Positions 23,674 to 34,332 of a DNA stretch of 64,000 nucleotides are shown here, piece after piece. Below the pieces are notes generated by a model that saw only the letters and a list, made by a program, of their open reading frames with translations, was not told the origin of the DNA and made no database searches. The stretch is from Colletotrichum lupini. Lineage: Eukaryota > Ascomycota > Sordariomycetes > Glomerellales > Glomerellaceae. How positions within the stretch are numbered: the first letter of the stretch is position 1; the number at the start of each line of letters is the position of its first letter. The position numbers and the translations under genes are program-made. Where the stretch lies: the NCBI RefSeq assembly GCF_023278565.1, contig NC_064672.1, positions 434,001 through 498,000 on the forward strand. The letters are read 5' to 3'.

Positions 23674-26039
23674 TCAAGTTGCAGTCCACGTCTCAGGCGT
23701 CCATGATTCCGGGCTGAAATCTGGCCAATAAAGTCCCTGAGCCCCATCATTGTAGATCGACGCATCTATAAACTGCAAGTCGAGGAGTGGCTGGGCCAGG
23801 AGCTCCTGTAACGACGGCTCGTTAAGCGCCATACCAGCGGTTGTGTTTTGCTCTGCGAAAGGTTGGTTGAGGTTGACTGCAGCATCCGTGAAAGCCGCTG
23901 TTGTGTCGTTCAGCAAAGCCGCCGAGTCTCCCGCCCCGGCGAAATCACCACGGCGCACGTGAGCTGCGGCCATTGTAAGCTTCATAGCGTCGATATGATG
24001 GCAGAACTCCTCAGCTGCATAGTTGCCATTATCTTTCAGCTGAGACAAGAACTGAGCTGCTTCTTCAAATTGTTCTCTGTCATTGTGACTCTCTTTGCCG
24101 CTCAGAAGGCTAGATGCAGCGAGGATGGTGGCGGCTGAGAAGAGATACTGCGTGTAGAAGTAGTCAAACGTTGCAAAAGACCCGTCGATCCAGCATTCTG
24201 TCAGCAGTCGGCAGGTGTGACGAGCGCAACGTATGCAAGTTTCTGCGAGAGTCATGGCGGTGGCCGGAACTCGTGGTTCTGGGGTCTCTGGTGTTCCCCA
24301 AGATGCGACATGCGTTCGCAGCACATGGAGCAGAATCGGACGGGTGGTGCTGATAGCGCACTTGAATCAAAATTAGCTTTGTCACACCCCGTCTGGCAGT
24401 CGCGCTTCATTGCTTGCCTGATTAAAGTTGAGATGTAGCGAGATGGGCTTTGGCATGCGTTCCGATGTAGGCTTCGAGTCAATGTGAAGCTGTGGAGGGA
24501 GCTCTGCAGACCACCCACGAAGATCCTTCAACGCCTCTTGAACTCTATGGGATAAGGAGGTGTCTTGCAGCCTTCTTCGATAGATGGATGGCACAACCTT
24601 TCCCAGTAGGCCAGCGAGCTTTACACTAGCGACAAAATATGATGCATCGGCAAAGTCATCCGCTATATTATCGTCGACAACCGGATTCGATGGCAGGTCC
24701 ACCTCGATATCGATGTCTTGGACGGCTACTGGGTGGCTTAACTTGGCTGCCCACATCCTGTCGAAGATGTATGCTGTCCACCAAACTCTGACCCTATGCT
24801 CTCGAGCGGCTGCATCTCTGAGCTGCGTCTCAGGAACATTGAGATGAAGGCCCATGACAACAGCGAGCCTGGTCGCGGAGCCGGCAAAAGTGTAGGCGGT
24901 ATGTCGCCGGTTGAGCGCAAGAGAGTAGAAAGACTGTCAAAACTTCAGAGGCGATCGAAAACATTTATTTATCAAAGCCATCTTACCAGCAACAATCTCA
25001 ACTCGACAACATCGATCCTCGGTCGTTCGCTGACGATGCGGAGGATGCGAGTTGCCCGTGCAAAGTAGCCCATGCCGGGGAAGTGCTTTTCCGACGTGGC
25101 AGATCGAGTCGAGTACATGGCGCCGATAGCAAACATCGCCCAAAGCTTACTCTTGAGAAGCGAATCACTTTCAGCCGGGTTCTGGAGGGTCTGTTCCAAG
25201 GCATCCAGAATCGAGCTCTTGCGAATGATGTGGTAGCAACGGCTGACATATCTCAGGGCAACCCCGACGAGAAAACGTGCTCTTGCCGGACTAGGCCAAG
25301 GGCAGTCTGTATCAGATAGAGCGAGCAGCCTCTCATCTGTGGCATAGTTCACCCGCGGGATGTGACTACTCTCAGCTGATGAGATTGCTTGGCGGAAGCG
25401 GGTAGCGAATGCGGCGTCCGAGGCCTCACCGATGAGAATCGGCGTGTGTGGAATATTCATGTCGAAGAACCATGGTCGTTCATCAAGCGATGGCGCTGGG
25501 ATGGCAGTTGCATTAGTATCTGTTGTCTCTTTTACCGGGGCAACGACTGCGAGATCTGGGAGCAGGTTGGCTGCTCGAGATTGACTTCCAATGCCGCTGT
25601 TGCTCTTCAATCGTTGGTTTTCAGCAATAAGGTCATCGATATAACTATGGGAAACCGAGTTAGTTCGATACAACAGTCGCTCTTGGAATCGCGGGTCCGA
25701 GGTATGAATATCTCTGGTTCTAACATACCGCTGGCTAACTTTTACCATGCGGTTCCGCCGAGGATATGTGCATTCCACACCCTTGCTTGCTTGGCGACAA
25801 TTCTCACATGGTTGCCCGCCGGAACACCTCACTTTGCGCGAGTGACACCTACGGCAACTATTATGGCGGAATCGCCGTTGTTAACCATCTGGAAACCTTC
25901 CGCAGCTTTGCGGCGCGACAAGTTGTAATACTCACGCGGTAGGTTTGGTCTTTGGTCGGGAGGAAGCCGATGAGGATACCGGAGCGGATCTCAAAGCGAC
26001 CCTATCCTCCGCACTGGACGCGTCGCCTTCCGATGTCAT
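23674..26039 (-). CDS. Zn2Cys6 transcription factor with fungal_trans domain
   Basis: Five exons (26039-25936, 25857-25729, 25644-24987, 24933-24418, 24360-23674) give 697 residues. The zinc cluster spans residues 36-64 with spacing C-x2-C-x6-C-x5-C-x2-C-x8-C and begins exactly at the first splice junction. A short linker follows (YIDDLIAENQRLK), with heptad-like residues that suit a dimerisation coil. A fungal-specific transcription-factor middle domain then extends to about residue 560, including REHRVRVWWTAYIFDRMWA. The fourth intron (24361-24417) uses a GC donor (CAG|GCAAGC) with an AG acceptor; reading through it stops after a few codons, whereas splicing continues the conserved ISTTRPILLHVLR stretch. 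The gene diverges from an MFS transporter, a common regulator-target arrangement. Confidence 0.92.
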
Positions 26040-26300
26040 GGTGGTCAATCGATATGGCTGATTAGGATATTGCCCTCGTGAGGTCCGATTGAATGCTTTC
26101 GGGAAACGTGTAGGGATACCGAGAGTCTCAAGGGATATTTGAAGATATCCCTTCACCTTTCAAAGTTGCTGCGGCTTGTGACTTATTCCTAGAATACTAC
26201 CGCTGCGTGATACCTAGTCATCAGCACTTGTTTGGTAAAGGTTTCTTTGTTGTCACAGCTAGACGTCTGGGGGAGAAAGCTTTAGCCCAGCCGAGATAGT

Positions 26301-26326
26301 TCGGCATAAATCGCGCAATATGCCGA
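26301..26326. promoter_or_regulatory. Inverted repeat TCGGCATA-N10-TATGCCGA
   Basis: Perfect 8-bp arms (26301-26308 and 26319-26326) with a 10-nt spacer, each arm containing a CGG half-site. Candidate operator for a Zn2Cys6 protein in the divergent promoter. Confidence 0.4.
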
Positions 26327-26344
26327 TAAAATACTGTGATTTCT

Positions 26345-26366
26345 CCACATTATCGGCGTAATGTGG
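26345..26366. promoter_or_regulatory. Inverted repeat CCACATTA-N6-TAATGTGG
   Basis: Perfect 8-bp arms (26345-26352 and 26359-26366) around the spacer TCGGCG, which itself contains a CGG triplet. It lies 19 bp from the preceding inverted repeat. Confidence 0.4.
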
Positions 26367-26775
26367 ATTTGGCCGAGCTTTATGTCACGATCTTTACCCC
26401 ACAAACAGTCCAGGGGCTTAACCATCTCTAGTCGGCTTCATGTCATATTGCCGACTCCTCAGACCAAGCAACCAACCACTGGCGCCCTATTTCACTCGCA
26501 TTTCCGTCACAAGTCCGGGCTGGTCTTGATCACGTCGCCTATGCGTGCATCACGTCGCCCTACGAGGCCCACTTTATGAAATATTTGAGTCAGAGAAGGT
26601 GTAGTGAAAAAATGGAAGAAAATTCGCCTGCCGAAGGCGTGTCCGACCGGCGGAGAGCTGCAGGAGTTCCCGACTATATACATTCGGAGGACTCCCCGAG
26701 GCAGTATTCCTCCTCTGACGATACTTTAGCTTAGAGATCAGCTTACTTTCAATTCTTTAATGTGATTTCCTCGCA

Positions 26776-28541
26776 ATGGGTTCCCCAGATGTCGAAAAGC
26801 CGGACGGCTTGACCGCCGCTGTCAAGATCCCTCAACTAAGCCCCGATCCGCTTACCGGCCCCATTCCGACGGCGGCAGCCCCTCTTCGACCCGTGGCTGC
26901 AGCAGATGACGAGGTGATGGAGATGCCAACATGGAAGAAATGGGTAACGCTTGCGGTGGTTTGCTGGATGGCCCTGCCCGTCACCTTCTCTGGTAGCTCC
27001 ATCTTGACAGCGACTTCCGAGGTTGCTGCCGACTTCAACGTCTCAACGCATGCCATTACCACAGCTAATGCTGGCGTCTTCATTGCCATGGCTATGTCTG
27101 CCTTGATATGGCTACCGACGAGTAATATCCTTGGTCGCAGAACGACTTATCTCGTAGCCAACTGCCTCTTGACCTTGTGTTCGATAGGATCGGCGCTCTC
27201 AAATAGCTTTGCCTGCTTCACAGCGATTTGGGTCATCGGAGGAACAACTGGTCCATTCTTCCTAGTTGCAGGGCAAACCATCTTGGCAGATATCTTTGAG
27301 CCTGTAAGTCGGATATTGTGCCACTTATGTTTATCATATTGAGCCTGACTACTGTTTAGACAACTCGCGGAACTGCAGTGGGTTGTTTCTTGGGCAGCTG
27401 TGTGGCGGCAAACGCAATTGGTACGTTGTTTGACTACCTTACTCCATCATTGTGCCCAAGAGTCTTTCGACTGACGAGCTTTCAGCGCCGTTGACGGGAG
27501 CCGTCATCGTGACCTTCACCAGTTGGCGAGTCATCTATGGGGTCCAGGCTGGCATGACCTTTCTCGGTCTCATCATGGCCTTCTTCTTCGTGCCAAAAGC
27601 GAGCCAGCTGGCGCATCTCAAGATCGCCGTCGCAGAGAGAACTCCTATTCGGTCTTTGGGCGACTTGGGCCACGCGTTCAATCCGATGGGCGTTCTCCGC
27701 CAGTTCAAGTATCCCAACATCGTTGCGGCGGTGAGTTGCTCTTCCCCCAACCCGATTCTAGCTCGTAATCTGATCCATCTCGCAGAATTTCGCCTGTGGA
27801 CTCCTGGGATTCAACCAGTACGGCCTTTTGAGTTCCATACGACGAGTCATCAACCCTCGATTCGGCCTTACTACGCCTCTTATCAGTGGACTTTTCTATC
27901 TTGCCCCCGGAGCGGGCTTTCTAATGGGAAGCACGATCGGCGGCAGAGTCTCAGACCACACCGTTAAGCGATACATCCGGAAGCGTAATGGTCTCCGTTT
28001 GCCCCAGGATAGACTCAAGAGCAGCTTGCCAGCAATTTTCTTCGTTCTCCCTGCCGGTACTCTGATTTACGGGTGGAGCGTGCAAAAGGAAGTCGGCGGA
28101 ATCGCTTTGCCCATCGTCAGCTGCTTCTTTGAGGGTCTCGGCCTCATGTGGTCTTTTAGCGGTCTGAACACATACTCCGCCGGTGAGCCTTCCCTGCCAT
28201 CTTGTTGCGTCTTCGACGGTTCGACCTGGACTAATACATTGCATCAGAGGCAATGCCGGAACGCAGGACAGCTGTCATCAGTAGTAAATACATCGTTCAG
28301 TACAGTTTCGGAGCTGGCAGCGTGGGCGGTTTGGTGCCAATGATCGACGCCATTGGGGTCGGCTGGTCTTTCACCATCAGTAAGTCTTTTGAGATGACTC
28401 TTATTCTTTTGCTCGCATATTGACTTCACCTAAGCCGCAACCTCTGCACTCCTCGCCGGCGTTTTGGTCCTGGGTATTTCCAAATTTGCATCGAGGGCTC
28501 AAAATTGGGTGGAGAAAAGCAACAGTGACGATTCAGAATAG
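26776..28541 (+). CDS. MFS transporter (DHA1-like drug/metabolite exporter)
   Basis: Six exons (26776-27303, 27360-27420, 27486-27730, 27786-28182, 28248-28379, 28435-28541) join in frame to 489 residues. A hydrophilic N-terminus of about 55 residues precedes the first helix ([18 protein letters not shown]). [12 protein letters not shown] after helix 2 is the family's conserved loop (GRR), and the C-terminal half has [16 protein letters not shown] and [11 protein letters not shown]. The pattern fits 12-helix proton-antiporters of the DHA1 type, which export drugs, toxins or metabolites across the plasma membrane. Its divergent position next to a Zn2Cys6 regulator suggests it is that regulator's target. 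Substrate unknown. Confidence 0.9.
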
Positions 28542-29159
28542 TGCCAAGAGTGCACTCAAGATTTACGGACTCAAGAGCTATCTATATGCATAGCATGCGG
28601 TGTTTGTTGGCGCATGATTTGTTCTATGGTTTTTTGTCAGCCCAGCCTGATCTGGGGCGTCTCTCGTCCCCTTGTCAATCTCATCATATACCTCGTTCGG
28701 AAAGTTGACGACCAGGCTCTACTCCAGGACGAATGATATTGCCAATGCTTGGGAGCCAAGCCGGCTTGGCCGGGTTGATCAATCGTGATTTCGGAGACCA
28801 ACACGACGTCTCAGAATCCATGGATGCCTAGCCACCCCTTGCGCCCGCTGCCTTATGAGCTGCATGCATCCTTCAAAGCTCACTGGTCGATATTTCGAAT
28901 AGCCAATGAGTTGAAATGAAGGCCCCGATGCAGTTACACAGCGGTCACATTGAGGCACTGCCACCTAAGCAGTCCTACGGCTCGGTCTGACGAGCTCACC
29001 ACGAGACCAGGGACCATCCGTGTTGCTTACTTTTGTCCAACTTCCAAGCTCCTTCAGGGCATTTGCAGTCAACGTTGAACCGCCATTCTCCCTCCTTGGA
29101 AGATTCAGTCTCTCTACCAGTTCCAGATCAATACTCCTAACCAGTCCAAAAATTGCAGA
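28542..29159. other. Intergenic, no supported gene
   Basis: This stretch lies between the MFS gene and the NACHT gene. Short frames on the minus strand lack motifs. Confidence 0.45.
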
Positions 29160-32100
29160 ATGGAGAACATTTCTACAGCGGTAGCAACCGTGGGGAAACT
29201 GAAACCTGAGATTCGTCTGGCTCAAACCATTTCAGAATTCAGCGTTTCTCTCAAGCGCCATCAAGATGACTCTCACATCCGCTTCAAGAACTTGCAGACA
29301 AGAAGTCCACCAACCGCCATGGAGGTTTTGCAATTAACAGAAGAGATCAATCGAGATGGGGCTCACCGTCACCGGTCTTGGAGGCCCAACGCCACCCGTC
29401 TCGTCACTGTTCTGGAGAGAATTTGTCAATTTGCCCCTATTGGCGACGTCCTTGTTGGAGGCGCCCAAAACCTCTTGGCGTCTGGGGTTTGGGCCACGGT
29501 CAGGATGACTCTGGAGGTATGTTCGTCAAGCCTTTTTCTGAACTAAGTCGTTGCAAGTTGTCATTCCGATGCTTAGGATAGCTGACGAGCGCTATAGATA
29601 TCACTGAGCTTCCTGTCATATTTCGACAAAGTTTCAACTCTTCTGATGAGGATTGGTAAATCGTCTTCTCTCCACAAGGATTTCGCCTTGCTGTTTCCCA
29701 CCTGTCGCCAGACTCAGGCGTACATGTGCGAGTATGTCATTGTTTTCATCAAAATATGCAAAAAGATCACCATCGACGCCCATAAATCATTTGCGTCTCA
29801 CCTCGCAACGTCTTTCACTTCCACCTTCGACTCGGTCTTCAAACCACTGGAAGACGACTTGCGATCATGGGGTCAGTTGATTGAAAATCGCGTAGCAGTA
29901 CTGGTTGCAAAGGCCAATGTTGAAAGCAATTTGTCTTCTATTGAGAGATTCAGCCGATTCCAGGTTATGATTTCCCGCGATGCCGCTCATCGGGACCGAG
30001 AAACGCGTGCGCATCGACTTTTTGAAGCCTTGGCTCCCAATCAGAAGGAGTTCGAGTCCATTTGGACGAGGGAGCGAAAGAAGGGGACCTCTAGTTGGAT
30101 CCTAAACGACAAGAGCTACCAAGAGTGGCTGGACACAAAGACTTCAGCAACGTTGTGGCTGCAGGGTAATTTGGGGTCTGGAAAGACTGTCACCATGGCC
30201 TCCGTGGTGGCAGATTGTTTGATCGCACATAAAAATCCTGCTGAGAGTCAGTCAGCCACTTTCCTTGTCGTTTACATCTCACGGTCCTTTCACATGGTTT
30301 GGTCCGATTGAACTGTCAATATCTTATTCTCGAAGAAGCTGACCAGCCACAAAGATCTAGCTACGACAGATCCAAGGAGACTCCAATCTGTAGCATTCTT
30401 CTTTTGCAAAAACAGCAATCAAACAACCTTGCAAGACCACAATATCCTCGGCAGCATTGTACATCAAGTTTTGAGAAATTCGTCTCTGGCCCGATTCCTG
30501 GACAACTTTTTAGACGAACACGAAATGAAGCATCAAGTATTCCATGCCGAGTTTTGTATTGACCTCTTGCTCTCCATAACACCACCAGTCTGGCAATGTG
30601 TACTGGTCCTGGATGGCTTGGACGAAGATCCTCTGGAAGAGGTGGAATCAGTTCTCGGTCAGCTTCATCGACTTATGCAATTCAGACGAGTCAAACTGTG
30701 TTGCTCTTCCCGACCCACATCTGGATGCAAATTCGTTGCAGCATCGTCAATTGGTATCACCCAAACTATTTCTTTCGAAAGTGTCGACAGATCCTTAGAC
30801 CTGGAAAGTTACATATCGGCCGAGGTCGAAAACTGGAAGCTCATCAGGCCAATATCAAGCAGGCTTGAACAGCTAGTCAAGGAACAGCTACTAGTACGTT
30901 CTCAGGGCATGTTTCTGTGGCTCTCACTGCAAATTGAGGCCATCTGCCCCAAGTACACTCGAGAACTTCGTTCTGAGTCTGAAATTCTCGACATCATCAA
31001 CAATCTTCCCCGAAATCTTCCACAGGCGTTTGATCAAGCAATTTTAAGAATCCCGGACATGAAGTACGGATCGCGAGTTTTCCAGCTTATCGCGTCAGCA
31101 GACCCATGTCTTTCACTGGATGAGCTTCGTGTGGCTCTGAACGTCCAACCCGGATCCTCGATCTGGAGTTCTTCAACTCTGCATCCCTCCGGATTCACTT
31201 TGGCCTCGACATATGGTGGCAGTCTATTGGAGATTGACGAGGAGGACTCATGTATCAGGTTCATTCATCACAGTGTCCTGTTACACCTCGTTCAAGCCCC
31301 GGCGTTGCCTGCAGCTTCTCCTTACCACTTTCATCTGCATCAAGCAGAGTTTGAACTCGGTGCCATCTGTGTCACTTATCTCAACTATGGGGTATTCGAG
31401 AATAGCATGTCACATGCCCAGAATGTTTCGTTTGACAAGATTCCTGGTACTGTGGCAAACTCGATCTTAAGTCCAATGCCCTGACAAGAAGACTCATTTC
31501 CCTTATGTCCCTCGACAGGCGAGCTAGAGCTTCCAACGTAGATTTAGAGCGATTGAACTATGACCTACACCAGTATCGATCAGAAATCCAAGACGACATC
31601 CATCTGTTCCTCCCTTATGCCAGCAAACACTGGCTCAGACTTACCAAGTGTTTCTCCGAGGCTATCGACCCATTGATTTATTCACTCTGGGAGAATTTGG
31701 TGTCCGGTTCTGTATCGTCCGCATCATCCAGCCTCCCTTGGTCTCCAGGCTCCGTGGCCGGTGCAACGAAATGGTCCCTCTATAACCGTCACGGACCATT
31801 GTTCCGACATCTATTGGGTAGCTCCGACGCCGTCGTCGTCAAGGAAGTCCTTCGGATTACACTCACAGTGATCAAACAGTATAAAGTGGACCTGGAAACA
31901 TCAACAGCGGAGGCCTACCCCATTATCTCAAGACTAAATGAACTACACCACCACTACCTACGCCACGAGTTCTTCCTATCGGGAGAAGACGCTGGGCTCC
32001 TGGTCCCCACGTACCTACTACATATGGGTCTCGATGTACCAGTGCTCAATTCTTTAGTCGAAATGGAGTGCCTGCCTTTTGGCACCGGCGATAAATATTG

Positions 32101-33409
32101 CCAGTTCAAAGACCCAGTTGCCGTCGAAATGGCTCTCGGTACCATCGCCCGACATGGGATACCAAGAGTTCTACTTTTCCTTCAACAAGAAAGTCAAGAG
32201 GAAGCGGAAAGGGACAGATGCATCAAATCTGCGCTACTTCTTGCGCACTATCTTCCCAGCATTGATACTACCCTTAGCAATGGTTCCACCATTTTACATA
32301 CCGCTATCAAGTATGGATTTGAGGACCTTGCAGAAACACTGCTCAAAGACCGAGGAGCAGATCCAGACGGCGCCCGTCTCCAGGGCATCTCCAGCCCCTT
32401 GCAGCTGTGTCTTCAAAAGAAGTTCAGGCACCTAGCTGTAATACTGACCCAAATGGGGGCTGACATCATCGCGACGCCAGACAACGGCCTTCCTCCATTC
32501 TTTTTAGCCATGGGTTTACGTGATTTGCGGCTTTTTGATGCAATGTGGCACGGAAATCCCCATCGATCATCGCGCCAATACGGTCCAAAGAAAGAAACAG
32601 CGTTCCAATTTGCGTGCAGGGTCTACTGCGATCCGATTAGCAAAGACTATCCAGACATCTCAGATGCTCTCGATAATATCCTCGCCAAGGACCCCGACGT
32701 GAACCGTCCCAACGGTGACGGTGAAACCCCGCTGATGATCACTGCCATGACGGGCAATCTTGAGTTGATGGTACGACTCTTAGATCAAGGGGCGGATCCA
32801 ACACTTGCGGGTGTTAATGGGGCAACGCCTCTTCATCTGGCAGTGGAGGATACAGTTGCAAAGCTGCTTGAGGTTGGTGTTGACCCGAACAAGGTGACAC
32901 CTGATGGCGTATCACCGCTCATGGTGGCCTCACTCCTAGGCGACATTGCTGCTGTCAAGACCCTCCTTCACGGTGGTGCGCTGCGTTTCCAGGCTGTCGC
33001 TGGTGCGGGTCCTCTGTCAGAGGGTGGAAAGGCACTCTTCAGAATGTCAAAGAGATACCCGAGATTCTACGACGCGGAAAGCTCTACTCGCAATGCAACA
33101 ATAGACAAGATCGAGGCAGGTGATACAGCCCTCTCACTCGCCATAGCTCGGCTGGAGTTTATGACTGGCGATAAGGAGCAAATCAGTCGTCTACGTCAGA
33201 TTGTGAAGGACACTGTCAATAAGGATGCCCAGAACAAAGTCAGGGCAAAGGTCACGCATATCACGGAACGATGGGATGACTTCGAGACGATTGTGCTTGA
33301 ATTGCTCTCACGGAAGTATGGCGCAGTGCTTTGGCCAGAGAGGGAAGCTATCACGCGCCGTTACCGACACACACATTGCTGGCAAACAATCTTAGTCGCG
33401 ACCCGTTGA
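29160..33409 (+). CDS. NACHT-ankyrin (NLR-like STAND) protein, one apparent frameshift
   Basis: Exons 29160-29516, 29598-30246 and 30355-33409 encode about 1350 residues. The N-terminal about 220 residues match the alpha-helical domain that precedes many fungal NACHT modules (DUF7708-like). Walker A is GNLGSGKT (30164-30187, about residue 308); Walker B is LVLDGLDED (near 30606-30632). FIHHSV-type winged-helix features follow. The C-terminal half has ankyrin-like repeats, for example GETPLMITAMTGNLELMVRLLDQGADP and GATPLHLAVEDT. The second intron (30247-30354, GTCAGT donor, CTGAC branch, AAAG acceptor) removes an in-frame TGA. Near 31467-31472 the frame shifts as if one base were missing, after SIL and before SNALTRRLISLM, with no usable intron. 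Such proteins sense non-self and trigger fungal cell death; this copy may be dead or mis-sequenced. Confidence 0.8.
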
Positions 33410-33569
33410 GTGGTTGAAGCTAGAATCAAAGAGCGTGGAATTGAAGATTTGGAAGGAATTCCTTTGGAATGAAGGCCGGCTAGCCATCTTCGTAATTACT
33501 CAAATTGAATCTGAGTACCATATTCGAAGCGTCAGCGAAGGCAGCAACGACTGGTAAACCACGATTTCT

Positions 33570-34127
33570 TCACCAATTTTTCGCTGCCGCCATAAGCGGT
33601 CTGATCGCAGCCAGAGATGCGAATCTAGCAATCCCATATCGCCGTATATAGTTCATGTTCAGATCATGACTTCTGTCCTGATGAAAGCTCATGTTGCACC
33701 TTTTGATACAGCTGTTTTGATTCAAGTCAACATTTGTAGACGTACTTGTATCATGAGCCGAACCGCGCCAGAAGGACATTAAGACTTACAAGTCCCAATG
33801 GACAAAACCGCCCTGAGAATAATCTTGCCTGCAAAGCTCCATACAGAGAGCATAGCGGTTTGTTTCCGTCGGAGCAAATTCATCATCATCGTCGTTTCGT
33901 GAAGCCAGATCTTCTGTGACAGAATCTTTCTGAATTTGATACATGACGCTTTTCCGTGAAGTGTCAGATACTGAAGTAATTTATGTTCGATGTTTGGTCT
34001 GATTTTACCTTGGAGGGGCTACCCAATCATTCCCCTTGGCTCCATCGTATTTTAGGCTATCCTCGACAAGAACTAAGCGTTTCTCGGGAGGACTTGTTAT
34101 CGGCTGTGAAATACCTCTAAAGGTGTC
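33570..34127 (-). pseudogene. 3' part of small secreted CxxxC protein gene, cut by retrotransposon
   Basis: On the minus strand, coding sequence runs from the target-site copy (34123-34127) to 34009, then 33948-33790 and 33711-33570, ending in TGA. Introns 33949-34008 (GTAAAA donor, CTGAC branch, AAAAG acceptor) and 33712-33789 (GTAAGT, AACAG) keep the frame. It continues the 5' fragment at 41549-41649: with one copy of GTGTC removed the two parts read as one 171-residue protein. The segment contains an acidic run (NDDDDE), then two CxxxC motifs 14 residues apart (CMELC and CIKRC), as in alpha-hairpinin-like peptides. I recognise no specific family. The gene is broken by the 7.4-kb element. 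Confidence 0.72.
34123..34127. repeat. Target-site duplication GTGTC, left copy
   Basis: Five bases immediately before the 5' LTR; the same five follow the 3' LTR at 41549-41553, as expected for an LTR-retrotransposon insertion. Confidence 0.9.
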
Positions 34128-34332
34128 TATTGGATTAGAAGTCTAATTCGACCGCGGTATATAGCCGACTACGCAGGGGCTAATTAGGGGCCCTATTTAC
34201 GATTATTATAGCTAGCCTAACTTATAGTTAGAACCTCCTTTTTATACTTACTATATAAATATTTATATAGTTTAATTAATCTCTTTATTAACTACGGTTC
34301 GAACTAACTACTTTATAATAAGGATATTAATA
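34128..34332 (+). repeat. 5' LTR of copy 1
   Basis: 205 bp; nearly identical in length and sequence to 41344-41548 and to the inverted copy at 57091-57295. It contains an internal GCAGGGGCTAATTAGG block that is well conserved in all copies. Confidence 0.92.

Larger units (their letters stand above)
26040..26775. promoter_or_regulatory. Divergent promoter between Zn2Cys6 regulator and MFS transporter
   Basis: This 736-bp region separates two divergent starts. It holds eight TCGGC/GCCGA pentamers between 26290 and 26634 (26290, 26301, 26322, 26353, 26372, 26432, 26450, 26630), several forming inverted repeats, and a CCG-N5-CGG repeat at 26643-26653. Zn2Cys6 dimers bind CGG half-sites, so these are candidate sites for the adjacent regulator. 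A TATATA at about 26675 suits the MFS gene. Confidence 0.5.

Noticed and set aside
31460..31490. Programmed frameshifting in the NACHT gene
   Set aside because: No slippery heptamer in the zero frame and no obvious downstream stem; a missing base or sequencing error is simpler.
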